Origin: Ichthyophis bannanicus
Lineage: Eukaryota > Chordata > Amphibia > Gymnophiona > Ichthyophiidae
Length of the DNA stretch: 64,000 bases
NCBI GenBank assembly: GCA_033557465.1
Contig: CM066035.1
Span: 902,317,309-902,381,308, forward strand
Reading direction: 5' to 3'
Under the pieces are notes generated by a model. It saw only the letters and a list, made by a program, of their open reading frames with translations, searched no databases and had not been told where the DNA came from. Shown piece by piece: positions 45,501 through 53,470 of this stretch. The translations under genes were made by a program, and so were the position numbers. Position 1 is the first letter of the stretch; each line of letters opens with the position of its first letter.

Positions 45501-46100
45501 TTTACCTTCAGGCATCAACCATTTATAAGCCAAATTCTTTACGCGGTAATATAATGCCTGAGGTGTTTCCTCTGACCTCAATTTACATGACCGTAGCTGC
45601 CTACGGTAGACCGCTGGATTTAGACCCAAACGATCCTTTACCGCTTGTTTTACATTTTCATAGCTTGTAACTAAACTAGCAGGCATGGCACGGTAAGCTG
45701 CTAAGGCTTCGCCTGTAAGCGAGGCAGCAAATCTTAGCGCCCACTGTTCTTTAGGCCATTTTGCTAGAATAGCTATACGCTCAAAAGACTCAATGTAGTC
45801 GTCTACATCGTCATCCTTTGTTAGACGACCTCCTGCAAAAATCCCAGTCCCTGACCAGTCCCAGTCCCGACAATCTGCCCTTGCACCTGGCATAGTCCTG
45901 GCAGCATCGTCCTTTTTCCCTTGGGCCTCAAGCCAACTGGACATTGCTTGTATAACCGGTGCTTGTTGTGATTGGAACAGCGCCTTCGCCTGTTCCAGGC
46001 TCCTCGTGGACAACTCTTGATGTTGGGCTATCTGACCAGCCGCCCAGTCCAAGATGTCTCGAGACTCCATCTTCTTTCCTGTAAAAAAAAACAGAAACAA
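41541..46100 (-). CDS. Gag-protease-dUTPase-RT-RNase H polyprotein with LTR-encoded C-terminal extension
   Basis: One frame of 1,519 codons; the likely start is Met 11 (46070), after the leader. Gag: SCAN-like capsid helix region at about 160-250 and a CCHC zinc knuckle C-F-S-C-G-E-V-G-H-V-K-R-D-C at 290-303. Protease: L-L-D-S-G-A at 335-340. A 27-residue tandem duplication lies at 443-496. dUTPase at about 540-680 shows all five motifs: A-G-V-D-L (560), G-R-I-A-P-R-S-G-L-A (593), the V-V-D-P-D-Y-R-G block (614), R-I-A-Q-F-I (642) and R-G-S-G-G-F-G-S-T-G (667). RT at about 740-990 has the catalytic Y-M-D-D at 905-908. RNase H runs 1050-1170 with T-D-A-S-E-T-G. Residue 1189 is the first LTR codon; 331 more follow, rich in Arg/Ser/Glu, with C-K-R-C-G-H and a closing M-D-C-S. 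No integrase zinc site or D-D-E core is visible. Confidence 0.88.
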   Translation of the reverse strand: MFLFFFTGKKMESRDILDWAAGQIAQHQELSTRSLEQAKALFQSQQAPVIQAMSSWLEAQGKKDDAARTMPGARADCRDWDWSGTGIFAGGRLTKDDDVDDYIESFERIAILAKWPKEQWALRFAASLTGEALAAYRAMPASLVTSYENVKQAVKDRLGLNPAVYRRQLRSCKLRSEETPQALYYRVKNLAYKWLMPEGKDIEAILDTIILEQFMEAVPSSVHTFLVLQSCKNTQEAIALTDRFLEANKLSLEKEGIFKNKVELLERKAKLDEFADSNVKLYKRNVLRKCFSCGEVGHVKRDCKARKALITTQHRDTGEGFLLRVEVEGIPTEALLDSGANQSMISRKLWQQIEAKEKPSLPSSGDHIRIRCVHGAASTYPMHPVVIEGVGLKKQMQVAIVPRLPHEVVLGRDWPQFRKGLAKELQVETYPSATFPQIDLAEEKTLPKVGKVADPMLVKNRAVMNTTVREKTLPEVGKVVDPRLGESKNMITTRTEGGPLRKERGRLSFLPAPLFGTTKKSSHNKELRSGELTPKPRFVLKVCRTTPDATIPRRASEQAAGVDLCSAVDMVVPRQGKALIETGLQVELPLGCYGRIAPRSGLAHKHFIDVGAGVVDPDYRGSLKVLLFNFSHEDFRVNIGDRIAQFICERVGFPPLEEVDELAPSVRGSGGFGSTGIAEIKGLTASRVEKDEEDLGPQLPEGKAEPVLRMGEDLSWTQQEALSKLLSGFSDVLTSIPGETSMVAHEIVTPYGEVVRQRPYRLPEAKQAEVIRQVQEMLRLGVIEESKSPWNNPIVLVPKPDGSLRFCIDFRKVNDISRFDTYPMPRIEELLDRLGRATYLTTLDMTKGYWQIPLTRESRQKTAFSSPIGLFQFRRMPFGLHGAAATCQRLVDLVLRPHQSYATAYMDDIVIHSTRWDEHLMQIKAVLEALRQAGLTLNPDKCMFGATEVKYLGHLVGRGIVKPLLNKVESVKMFPRPQTKKQLRSYLGLVGYYRRFIPHFATEAAALTEMLKKNAPTQLQWSEAAVQAFTTLKDRLCEAPILRGVDFRLPFILQTDASETGLGAVMSQKSEGMEHPVMFLSRKLTPPERKYSTIERECLAIRWAVMALRFYLTGRRFLLVTDHAPLQWLHKMKDTNTRLTRWYMALQEFDFRVQHRAGKLHTNADALSRISSCARVVAPAGNCLRWGICDDVKAAEPFKSRKNSEICSHKRGMGSQKHISHRENETKAHRSRVSLKPHPTSRTAASRERVGSEKQTVHRTYKLRHTGSEERDEQELENQLRVDSRASHTRGLGTGRCKGNCNAKGKLAKPRGQSFFEESAEWEEESGTDQTVCAFTPERLQRRSVQRQDRLQARSQRKRPVNQGRKQDFKAVNSAKPRRTDHYLQGKCKRCGHRKNRQRSLDFTSESEYSSSSLEPPHRYYRKPVRRRVTASQEAFAFPDEKLLRGRKAKGSNPVTEGNRELKWRNLCKLLKNIQQVKPEITPSSEPYNSPTEMDVDCLSDKSMSSAESMDCSLCVSNV
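42537..42548 (-). promoter_or_regulatory. Polypurine tract
   Basis: On the minus strand AGGTGGGGGATA directly precedes the 3' LTR. It primes plus-strand DNA synthesis in this element class. It is also coding, for R-W-G-I, because the polyprotein frame runs through it. Confidence 0.75.
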
Positions 46101-46405
46101 AGCACCAAGTGCGGAACCTTCTACTTCACCCTTGTCTTGGTGATTATCCCAGCAGCCACCCTCTTACACCAGTACTTATCCGGTCCAACCCTCCAGCCTA
46201 CGGGTTACCTTATACTGGTGCAGAGTCTCACTTCATCAACTCCGTTGCCCTGGACTCGGGTTCCAGTGGTCACTCCGGCTTTCCTTCCGCTCAGCAGACC
46301 TTGGAAGTTGATACAGCTGCTCTAGGATTCTCTTTCCTGTGTTTGTAGATGACCTCTCCGTTGTCACGTGACTCCAAACGAAAAAATCCAACACACTACG
46401 CCACC
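46071..46405 (-). promoter_or_regulatory. Leader with probable tRNA primer-binding site
   Basis: Next to the 5' LTR the minus strand reads GGTGGCGTAGTGTGTTGG (46388-46405). A primer site beginning TGGCGTAG, two bases after the LTR, is the expected position for minus-strand priming; I cannot name the tRNA. The remaining leader of about 300 bases contains no start codon with a long frame except the polyprotein's. Confidence 0.55.
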
Positions 46406-48033
46406 TGTGACGCCTTCCACCGCTCTCACCGCACTGCCCCTAGGGGTGGCACGGCAGATTGTCTCTGTTTGATCACTTATAGTGCTATTTAGTATAGACA
46501 CTTGCCTAATGAGAGACGGTGGATCACCTCCTTAATTGTAGTTGTGGTTTGCTTTTGTTAGCAGTCCGAATAGAAGGAGCACAGGACAATTTATAACATA
46601 AATTGCTTTTATTTTTATTTTCTGTAAGGAAATTATTCGTGGCAAATTTCCAGAAAGGTAAAACACATGCAACCAAAAAGTATAGGATTCTTCTCCAAAA
46701 TGTACAAGGTGAATTTCTTCCATAAACTTCTCAACCTTGATAGCAGTATTTTCTAGTATTTACAAACGCAGTAGAAATATCTTTGTGCATTACTCACAAA
46801 CTTTGGCAATATGAAAAGCTTCACTTTCCTTGCTGACTTCAAGTTTAAAACATCACTCAGAGTGCTACCTCTTAGCTTTTACCACTAGCTTTCTCAGCTG
46901 ACGTTACAGCAGCAATAAAACTAGCTAGGCTTTCACATGAGGTTTCTCTTATCCACTTGTCTGCTTTCCAAGCATACAATGATATCTGAACTCCTGACGT
47001 CTTCTTACTTGTTTCATACAGCATACAGGAAAAAGCTTTATACATTAGACACACACAAACTGCAATCCATCGATTCAGCAGAGGACATTGATTTATCAGA
47101 GAGACAGTCCACGTCCATTTCCGTTGGGGAATTGTATGGCTCTGAACTTGGGGTAATCTCTGGTTTAACCTGTTGTATGTTCTTCAGAAGCTTACAAAGG
47201 TTTCTCCACTTTAGCTCACGGTTCCCCTCTGTAACTGGGTTTGAACCTTTTGCTTTTCTCCCCCTTAATAGTTTCTCATCAGGAAATGCAAAAGCTTCTT
47301 GACTAGCAGTAACTCTCCTCCTAACAGGCTTTCTATAATATCTGTGTGGAGGTTCAAGACTAGAACTGCTATATTCTGATTCAGAGGTAAAATCCAGGCT
47401 TCTCTGCCGGTTCTTTCTATGCCCACACCCTTTGCACTTGCCTTGTAAGTAGTGGTCAGTCCTTCTGGGCTTAGCAGAATTAACAGCCTTGAAATCCTGC
47501 TTCCTTCCCTGGTTTACTGGCCTTTTCCTCTGGCTCCTAGCCTGCAACCGGTCCTGCCTTTGAACAGACCTTCTTTGCAGTCTTTCTGGTGTAAAAGCAC
47601 ATACCGTTTGATCAGTACCTGATTCCTCCTCCCACTCAGCTGATTCTTCAAAGAAACTTTGTCCTCGGGGCTTTGCTAGTTTCCCTTTAGCATTGCAATT
47701 TCCTTTGCACCGTCCTGTGCCTAGTCCTCGTGTGTGTGAAGCTCTGGAATCAACTCTCAACTGATTCTCCAGCTCCTGTTCATCTCTCTCCTCACTTCCT
47801 GTGTGACGCAGCTTATATGTTCTGTGAACTGTTTGCTTCTCTGACCCCACCCTCTCTCTGCTTGCAGCTGTCCTAGAGGTTGGGTGTGGCTTCAAGCTAA
47901 CCCTGCTTCTATGTGCCTTAGTTTCATTCTCTCTGTGGGAAATGTGCTTCTGTGATCCCATCCCCCGCTTGTGGGAACAAATCTCAGAGTTTTTTCTACT
48001 TTTAAAGGGCTCTGCAGCCTTCACATCATCACA
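46406..48033 (-). repeat. 5' LTR (element orientation) of the gypsy-type element
   Basis: It is 1,628 bp and is almost identical to 40909-42536. It would hold promoter and transcription start for the element. The ORF of its upstream half lies before any likely transcription start and would normally be expressed only from the 3' copy. Confidence 0.9.
47038..48033 (-). CDS. LTR-encoded ORF, 5' LTR copy (331 residues)
   Basis: The frame is identical to the C-terminal extension of the polyprotein except Gly for Arg in the C-K-x-C-G-H segment. The open frame runs past the LTR edge into CR1 DNA by chance (to 48066). Ending motifs are M-D-V-D-C-L and M-D-C-S-L-C. Without the upstream polyprotein it has no clear ATG near its start, so independent expression is doubtful. 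Confidence 0.5.
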   Translation of the reverse strand, partial: CDDVKAAEPFKSRKNSEICSHKRGMGSQKHISHRENETKAHRSRVSLKPHPTSRTAASRERVGSEKQTVHRTYKLRHTGSEERDEQELENQLRVDSRASHTRGLGTGRCKGNCNAKGKLAKPRGQSFFEESAEWEEESGTDQTVCAFTPERLQRRSVQRQDRLQARSQRKRPVNQGRKQDFKAVNSAKPRRTDHYLQGKCKGCGHRKNRQRSLDFTSESEYSSSSLEPPHRYYRKPVRRRVTASQEAFAFPDEKLLRGRKAKGSNPVTEGNRELKWRNLCKLLKNIQQVKPEITPSSEPYNSPTEMDVDCLSDKSMSSAESMDCSLCVSNV

Positions 48034-48122
48034 ATATACAATCTCATATTTCAGTTCTTTCAACACCCTTGGATGTATACCATCCGGTCTAGGTGATTTG
48101 CTACTCTTCAGTTTATCAAATA
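48034..48122 (-). pseudogene. CR1 copy 4, short RT piece between gypsy and L2
   Basis: The DNA codes on the minus strand for the block L-K-S-S-K-S-P-R-P-D-G-I-H-P-R-V-L-K-E-L-K-Y-E-I in two parts; Gly of S-P-G-P-D-G has become Arg. It joins 40908 on one side and 58141 on the other. Confidence 0.8.
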
Positions 48123-48429
48123 GTTTTATTTATTTATTTAAAGTTTCTTATATACCGCGCTATTCATCATCAGTGCGGTTTACATAGAACAAGACAATCT
48201 CAGTACATTTGAAACACGTATGAGTTACATATAACAGGGCAAAAAACTTGGGTAACAAGGGTAACTATCTACGATAAAATAACGATTGACTATTTACATA
48301 AAATCAACTAACAGCGGGAATAGAGTGAACAGATGTAATTACATCAAAATTTCTTAGTTCTAGGGGGTATGTCTTGTGGAGTGCTTATGCTTATGGCTAT
48401 GAGTCTGTCTTATGATATATTAGATAGCA

Positions 48430-49511
48430 TTACGGTGGCGGGAAGTACTCAGTGAATAGGTAGTGCTTGATAGCCTTTCTGAACTGCTTCATGTCTCGTA
48501 TTGCTCTAATATCTGGATGAAGTTTATTCCAACATCTAGGCGCATAAGATTTAAATGCTCGGTTAATCGTTGATTGGGACCAATTTGTGGATTCACTCGG
48601 AATGACTAGGGTGTTTTCAGCGAGTGGTCTCCTGGATCTTGTCTTGGGAGTTAGACTGATGAGGTCTGAAGTCGTTGCTGGCGATATTTTATTTAAGGCT
48701 TTGAATGTGATGAGGAGAGCTTTATAGCTAATTCTACATTCTATAGGGAGCCAGTGAAGGTCCCTAAGGATTGGCGTGATATGGTCTCTCTTTGATGCTC
48801 CAACTAGGATGCGGGCCGCAGCATTCATTGCTAGTTGCAGGGGGATAATGGTGTTCTTTGGAAGACCATGTAATACAATATTCGCATAGTCAAAGTGTGG
48901 AGTGACTATTGCTTGGAATATTGAACGGAAGTCGTTGTATTCTAGCATGGGTCTTAGGTGGCGTAATGTTTTTATCTTGAAGTAAATCGTTTTTACCGTA
49001 CTTTTTATGTGGGAGGTAAAATCCAGTCGTTGATCAAGGATCACACCTAGGTAACGAATTGTATTCTTGATTGGGAGCTCAGCGTCCCGTACCTTGAGAT
49101 ATGCAGGGGGGAGAAGAGCTTGTTTCTTGTGACCAATAAAACTTCAGTCTTTTTGAAGTTGATTCGCATGTTTTGATCTAGAAGCCAATCTGCTATTGCA
49201 TTGAAACAGTTGGTTAAGTTAGTGTAATTTGGACTCGTTATATCAATCGGGGTGAAGATAAGCACGTCGTCAGCGTAAATGAGGCAGGAAACATTAAAGG
49301 ATTTGGTGATTTGGCAAATTGGCTGCATATATATATTGAAGAGGAGCGCCGATAGGGAGGAGCCTTGTGGAACCCCTTGCGTTTGTAGGAATGGTTCTGA
49401 TGTTTTGTAGTCGATGCGGACATGTTGCCAACGATCTTCGAGGTATGATTTACACCAGTTCCATGCTAGGCCTTGTATATACCCTTTTCGTAGAGTCGCG
49501 ATAGTAGTATC
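48430..49511 (-). pseudogene. L2 reverse transcriptase, C-terminal two thirds
   Basis: Two frames: 49047-49511 has Y-I-Q-G-L-A-W-N-W, Q-G-V-P-Q-G-S-S-L-S-A-L-L-F-N-I-Y and the catalytic Y-A-D-D. After a frameshift near 49047, 48430-49044 has L-D-Q-R-L-D-F, A-R-I-L-V-G and the typical L2 block L-H-W-L-P-I-E-C-R-I-S-Y-K. The end is close to the usual L2 C terminus. Confidence 0.82.
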
Positions 49512-49680
49512 TTCTCCAGGACCAAGCAGGAAGTCAGTCCTCACATATGGGTGACGTCGGCGCCGACGGAGCCCTCGCGGAGCAATTTTCCCCAGCTTTC
49601 ACAGAAAGCCTTTGGGAATTGCAGCGCGCATGCGCGGTCGCCTTCCCGCCCAAGGGTGCCATCTTAGCCAGTCTTCTTTT
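49512..49680 (+). repeat. 5' inverted terminal repeat of DIRS A copy 2
   Basis: Blocks CATATGGGTGACGTCGGCGC, GGAGCCCTCGCGGAGCAAT, CTTTCACAGAAAGCC and GCGCATGCGCGGTCGCC occur inverted at 54833-54990 with very few differences. The outer 45 bases also occur inverted at 54646. Confidence 0.88.
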
Positions 49681-49912
49681 TTCCGTGGAGCCCTACAGAC
49701 GTACCCGTCGTGTCCCCGCTAAAAAAGTTGATTTTCGTGAGTTTTACTCGTTTTTCAATTCGGTTCGACGCCGGTCGTTTTCCTGCCCGGACTCGCGACG
49801 CCGTTGCGAGTCCTTCCCTTATTTTTCGGTTTTTCTGATTTTAGTCAGTTTCATTTTCGATTTTTCCCTGGCAGCCCGGTCCTTTGACCTTGCAGGGGCC
49901 CTTTTTCCCCCG

Positions 49913-51558
49913 ATGGCTGCCAGTGGTTTCAAGCGGTGTGGTCAGTGTGACAGGAATATGTCACTCACTGACACACACGATAATTGCCTCCGCTGCCTGG
50001 GCCCGGATCATGAAGAAATGATCTGTGGAGCCTGTGGCAAAATGTCCTCCAAAGCGTTGAGGAGTCGGCGGCATCAGCGGGATAGAATCTTCGCTGACCC
50101 CAGCCGTACCCGGACCTCGTCGGAGGCCTCGGCATCCAGAGGCTCCAGCTCTGAACATCGCCGAAGCTCCTCCGACAGGGGTTCTCCCTCCGGAGACCAT
50201 CGACGGAAGACAAAACCCGCGAGGGCGGCGTCGGTGGACGCTCCTGGCTCCGCGAGGGCCAGGTCGCATAGCCCCGACAGCCGTCCCGGGTCTTTGGAGA
50301 AGGAGCACCTCCCGAAGCGACCTCGCCTGGAGTCGGAGTTGCCTGCTCGGGTAAGTCCTGTGGTCCTTCTAGACTCGCCTCCGAGAGGTCCGACGTCGGG
50401 CCCGACGCCGTCGGGGCCCGAGTCGGGGACTGCTGGGTCACCTGAGGTCGGACTCAGGTTGACGGCCTTGGAGAACAGACTATCTGCCTTCATGGACCAG
50501 CAGCGGGCACTGATCGCTAGCCTAGCTGGTGCCGCTGCCCCGACCGCCGGAAACAGTCCCCTCCGGAGGATGCCCGGTTCTCGGACTTCGTCAAGGATAT
50601 GGCCAAGGCTTTGGCCTTCCCGGCGGATCCCGAGGAGGAGCCTCGAGCCGAAGAGCTCGACGCCCTTCAGTACGACTCTCCCGCCCGGGAGCACTTTACT
50701 GTACTGGTGCCTCCCATGCTGGAACGACTACTCTTCCGCATGTGGGAGAGTCCGGCCTCGTCGCCGGTATTGAGCAAGCGGGTCGACTCCATCTATCGAG
50801 TCCGCAAGAGTCCTGGCTTCCAAAAAGCACAGCTACCACACCATTCCATGGTAGTGGAATCGGCCATGCATCGGCTGAAGAGCCAGAAAATGCACTCCTC
50901 GGTGCCCCCTGGCAGGGAGGCCCGTAACCTGGATGGCCTTGGTAAGAAGTGTTTCCAGGGCTCTATGCTGGCTTGTCGTGTCCAGACCTACCAGCTATAC
51001 ATGGGCATGTATCTCCGAGACCTGGCTAAAGAGCTAGCCGGATTCTCTGCTGGACTGTCCGAGGAACCTTTGCGGAGGTTCCTGGCCTTAACATCTGGTA
51101 TTCGGGAATGCTCCAAATTCATGTCCCGAGCAGCCTATGATGGCTTTGAAGCATCGGCTCGTGTGGCCGCAGCCGGCATCGGTGCCCGCCGACAGGCTTG
51201 GCTTCAGTCGTCCGACCTTGAGCCTTGGGTGCAGGACAAGTTGGTCGATGTCCCCTGCAGAGGTGAGAACCTCTTTGGCAAGCCCATGGCTGAAAAGGCT
51301 GCACAAATCGAGACGGAGACTCTCACCAGGACCAGACTTTCTAGGAAGACCTCCGCCCCTTCCCAGAAAAAGAAGGGCTCGGGAAAAAAGTCCTTTTACC
51401 CGAGAAAGGCGGCTGCCTACAAACACTACCCCCAATATCAGGCCCCTCCAGCTCCCCAACAGGGTCAGCAGGCCAAGGGACGCGGTAACGGGTCCCGTAG
51501 GCAGCAAGCCCCCAAGCCTGCAAGACGAGCCCCTGCTCAGCAGGGTGGGGGTTTTTGA
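49913..51558 (+). pseudogene. DIRS A gag-like ORF1, frameshifted by a 280-bp deletion
   Basis: The start M-A-A-S-G-F-K-R is at 49913. An N-terminal zinc-like cluster is complete: R-C-G-Q-C, then N-C-L-R-C-L-G-P-D-H, then I-C-G-A-C. A Ser/Arg/Pro-rich region follows. Compared with copy 1, about 280 bp are missing at 50540-50560, which moves the rest to the frame of 50599-51558. That part has M-L-E-R-L-L-F, P-G-F-Q-K-A-Q-L-P-H-H-S-M-V-V, F-V-x-type helices, G-E-N-L-F-G-K and a basic Gln-rich tail. Without the deletion the protein would exceed 600 residues. Confidence 0.78.
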
Positions 51559-53470
51559 CTTCCTCAGCATAGCCTCTCCCCCTCAGCTGGTCCCTCCCAG
51601 CACCGGAGGGCGGCTGGTTCACTTCGCCCACAGGTGGTCCAACGTCACTTCAGATGCCTGGGTGCTTCAAGTCGTGCGAGAAGGATATCTTCTCCACTTC
51701 CATCAGGTCCCTCCCTCTTATTTTCCGGGGGAACCTCCGCGACTCCCTCTGCACAGGGACTTACTCCTTCAGGAGTTAGCAAGTCTTCTTCAGGACCAGG
51801 CTGTGGAACCGGTGCCCCACCACCTGAGAGGTCAAGGCTTTTATTCCAGGTATTTCCTAATACCAAAAAGGACAGGAGGCCTAAGACCCATCCTGGACTT
51901 GCGCAACCTCAACAAGTTCCTTGTGCGGGAAAAGTTCAAGATGCTTACCCTTGGAATCCTTCTGCCCTACCTCCAGCAGGGAGATTGGCTATGCTCCTTG
52001 GATCTAAAGGATGCCTACACGCACATCCTCATCCACCCAAGCCACCGCCAATACCTAAGGTTTGTGGTGGCCGGAAATCACTACCAGTACAGAGTACTGC
52101 CCTTTGGCCTGTCCTCCGCACCGCGGGTCTTCACAAAATGTCTCGCGGTGGCGGCGGCCTATCTCAGGCTTCACGGCCTCTATGTTTTTCCGTACCTCGA
52201 CGACTGGCTCATCAGAGCGTCGTCCCCTCCGGCAGTCACCAATGCCACACACCGCACGGTGACTCTTCTGCAGTACTTGGGCTTTGTCATAAACTTCGCA
52301 AAGTCCACTTTGCTCCCCTCACAGGATCTCGAGTTCATCGGCGCAAGACTGCACACTCCTCAGGCTCGAGCTTTCCTGCCTCTCGACAGGGCTCAACGGC
52401 TCATGGACCTAGCCGGCCGTTTTCGCAGCCAGTCCCTGGTCTCCGCCAGGCGCTTCCTGAGATTGCTCGGCCACATGGCTTCCACCGTCCACATGACCCC
52501 CAATGCTCGCCTGAATATGCTGCCGGCTCAATGGTGCCTTCGCAAACAGTGGCAACAAGCCACCGGCGGCCTAGCCGACTTAGTGCGCCTCTCCAGTCCG
52601 CTGGCCTCTTCCCTACAGTGGTGGCTTCATCGGCCGAACCTAGTGCTCAGAATGCCTTTTCAGTCGCCTCAGCCGACTCAAGTGCTGACGACCGATGCTT
52701 CCCTCCTGGGCTGGGGAGCTCACTGCCAGGGGGCCTGTACTCAAGGTCTCTGGACCGCGTGGGAATCTGCTCAACAGATCAACTTCCTGGAGCTCAGAGC
52801 TATTCGTCTGGCGCTCAAGGCTTTCTCCCACCTGACTTCTCACCAGTCCGTCCTTGTCCAGACGGACAATCAAGTTGCCATGTTCTACGTGAACAAACAG
52901 GGCGGCACGGGCTCCTTCCTTCTCTGCCGAGAAGCTCAAAAGCTCTGCTCTTGGGCCGTCAGTCACGGCATTCTTCTCAAAGCAGTCTATCTCCCAGGCC
53001 AGGAGAATTGCCTGGCGGACAAACTCAGCAGGATACTCCAGCCGCACGAGTGGCGTCTGGATCCCTTGGTAGTTCAGAAACTCTTTCTGAAGTGGGGCCT
53101 CCCCACGATGGATCTCTTTGCCAGTCCTCTCAACCGGCAACTTCCTCGCTTCTGCTCGCGTCAGCCACATCCCCTTCGGGTAGCGGCAGATGCATTTCTG
53201 CTCTCATGGTCGGAAAACCTTCTCTATGCTTTTCCTCCCATCCCGCTGGTCTCCCGAACTCTGTTCAAGGTTCTCCGGGACAAAGCGTCCATGATCCTGG
53301 TGGCTCCTCGCTGGCCCAGACAGCCGTGGTTTCCACTCCTGTTGCAATTAGCGGTAGAGGATCCGTTCCCTCTGGGGTTTCATCCGGATCTCCTAACACA
53401 GGATCAGGGGTCTCTGCTACACCCCAACCTCAGATCTCTCAATCTAATGGCCTGGCGGCTGAAAGGGTAG
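51137..53470 (+). CDS. DIRS A reverse transcriptase-RNase H-methyltransferase-like protein
   Basis: An uninterrupted 777-codon frame. The first 140 codons overlap gag in another frame and are probably not all translated; the true start is unclear. RT spans about 235-365 with Y-F-L-I-P-K-R-T-G-G-L-R-P-I-L-D-L, S-L-D-L-K-D-A-Y, V-L-P-F-G-L and the catalytic Y-L-D-D near 353-356. RNase H runs about 518-630 with T-T-D-A-S-L-L-G-W-G-A-H, L-E-L-R-A-I and Q-T-D-N-Q-V-A-M. The C-terminal block (about 655-735) has D-L-F-A-S-P-L-N and Y-A-F-P-P-I-P-L, the region called the methyltransferase (DAM-like) domain in DIRS. All catalytic positions that I can judge are kept, so the enzyme could be active. Confidence 0.88.
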   Translation: MMALKHRLVWPQPASVPADRLGFSRPTLSLGCRTSWSMSPAEVRTSLASPWLKRLHKSRRRLSPGPDFLGRPPPLPRKRRAREKSPFTRERRLPTNTTPNIRPLQLPNRVSRPRDAVTGPVGSKPPSLQDEPLLSRVGVFDFLSIASPPQLVPPSTGGRLVHFAHRWSNVTSDAWVLQVVREGYLLHFHQVPPSYFPGEPPRLPLHRDLLLQELASLLQDQAVEPVPHHLRGQGFYSRYFLIPKRTGGLRPILDLRNLNKFLVREKFKMLTLGILLPYLQQGDWLCSLDLKDAYTHILIHPSHRQYLRFVVAGNHYQYRVLPFGLSSAPRVFTKCLAVAAAYLRLHGLYVFPYLDDWLIRASSPPAVTNATHRTVTLLQYLGFVINFAKSTLLPSQDLEFIGARLHTPQARAFLPLDRAQRLMDLAGRFRSQSLVSARRFLRLLGHMASTVHMTPNARLNMLPAQWCLRKQWQQATGGLADLVRLSSPLASSLQWWLHRPNLVLRMPFQSPQPTQVLTTDASLLGWGAHCQGACTQGLWTAWESAQQINFLELRAIRLALKAFSHLTSHQSVLVQTDNQVAMFYVNKQGGTGSFLLCREAQKLCSWAVSHGILLKAVYLPGQENCLADKLSRILQPHEWRLDPLVVQKLFLKWGLPTMDLFASPLNRQLPRFCSRQPHPLRVAADAFLLSWSENLLYAFPPIPLVSRTLFKVLRDKASMILVAPRWPRQPWFPLLLQLAVEDPFPLGFHPDLLTQDQGSLLHPNLRSLNLMAWRLKG

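Larger units (their letters stand above)
40909..48033 (-). mobile_element. Complete gypsy-type LTR retrotransposon with ORF-bearing LTRs
   Basis: It consists of two LTRs of 1,628 bp (40909-42536 and 46406-48033) and a 3,869-bp internal region on the minus strand. The 4-bp target duplication ATAT is at 40905-40908 and 48034-48037, inside CR1 copy 4. The two LTRs differ at a single base in the ORF part that I compared (41937/47430 region, Arg versus Gly codon), so the insertion is young. Gag and pol form one uninterrupted frame that runs into the 3' LTR. No integrase is recognisable. The gag carries a capsid segment resembling SCAN-type domains, which are known to derive from Gmr1-like elements; this placement is inference. 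Confidence 0.92.

Noticed and set aside
40909..48033. The gypsy-type element as an endogenous retrovirus with env in the LTR ORF
   Set aside because: The LTR ORF has no signal peptide, membrane segment or Cys pattern of an envelope protein, and it is hydrophilic throughout.
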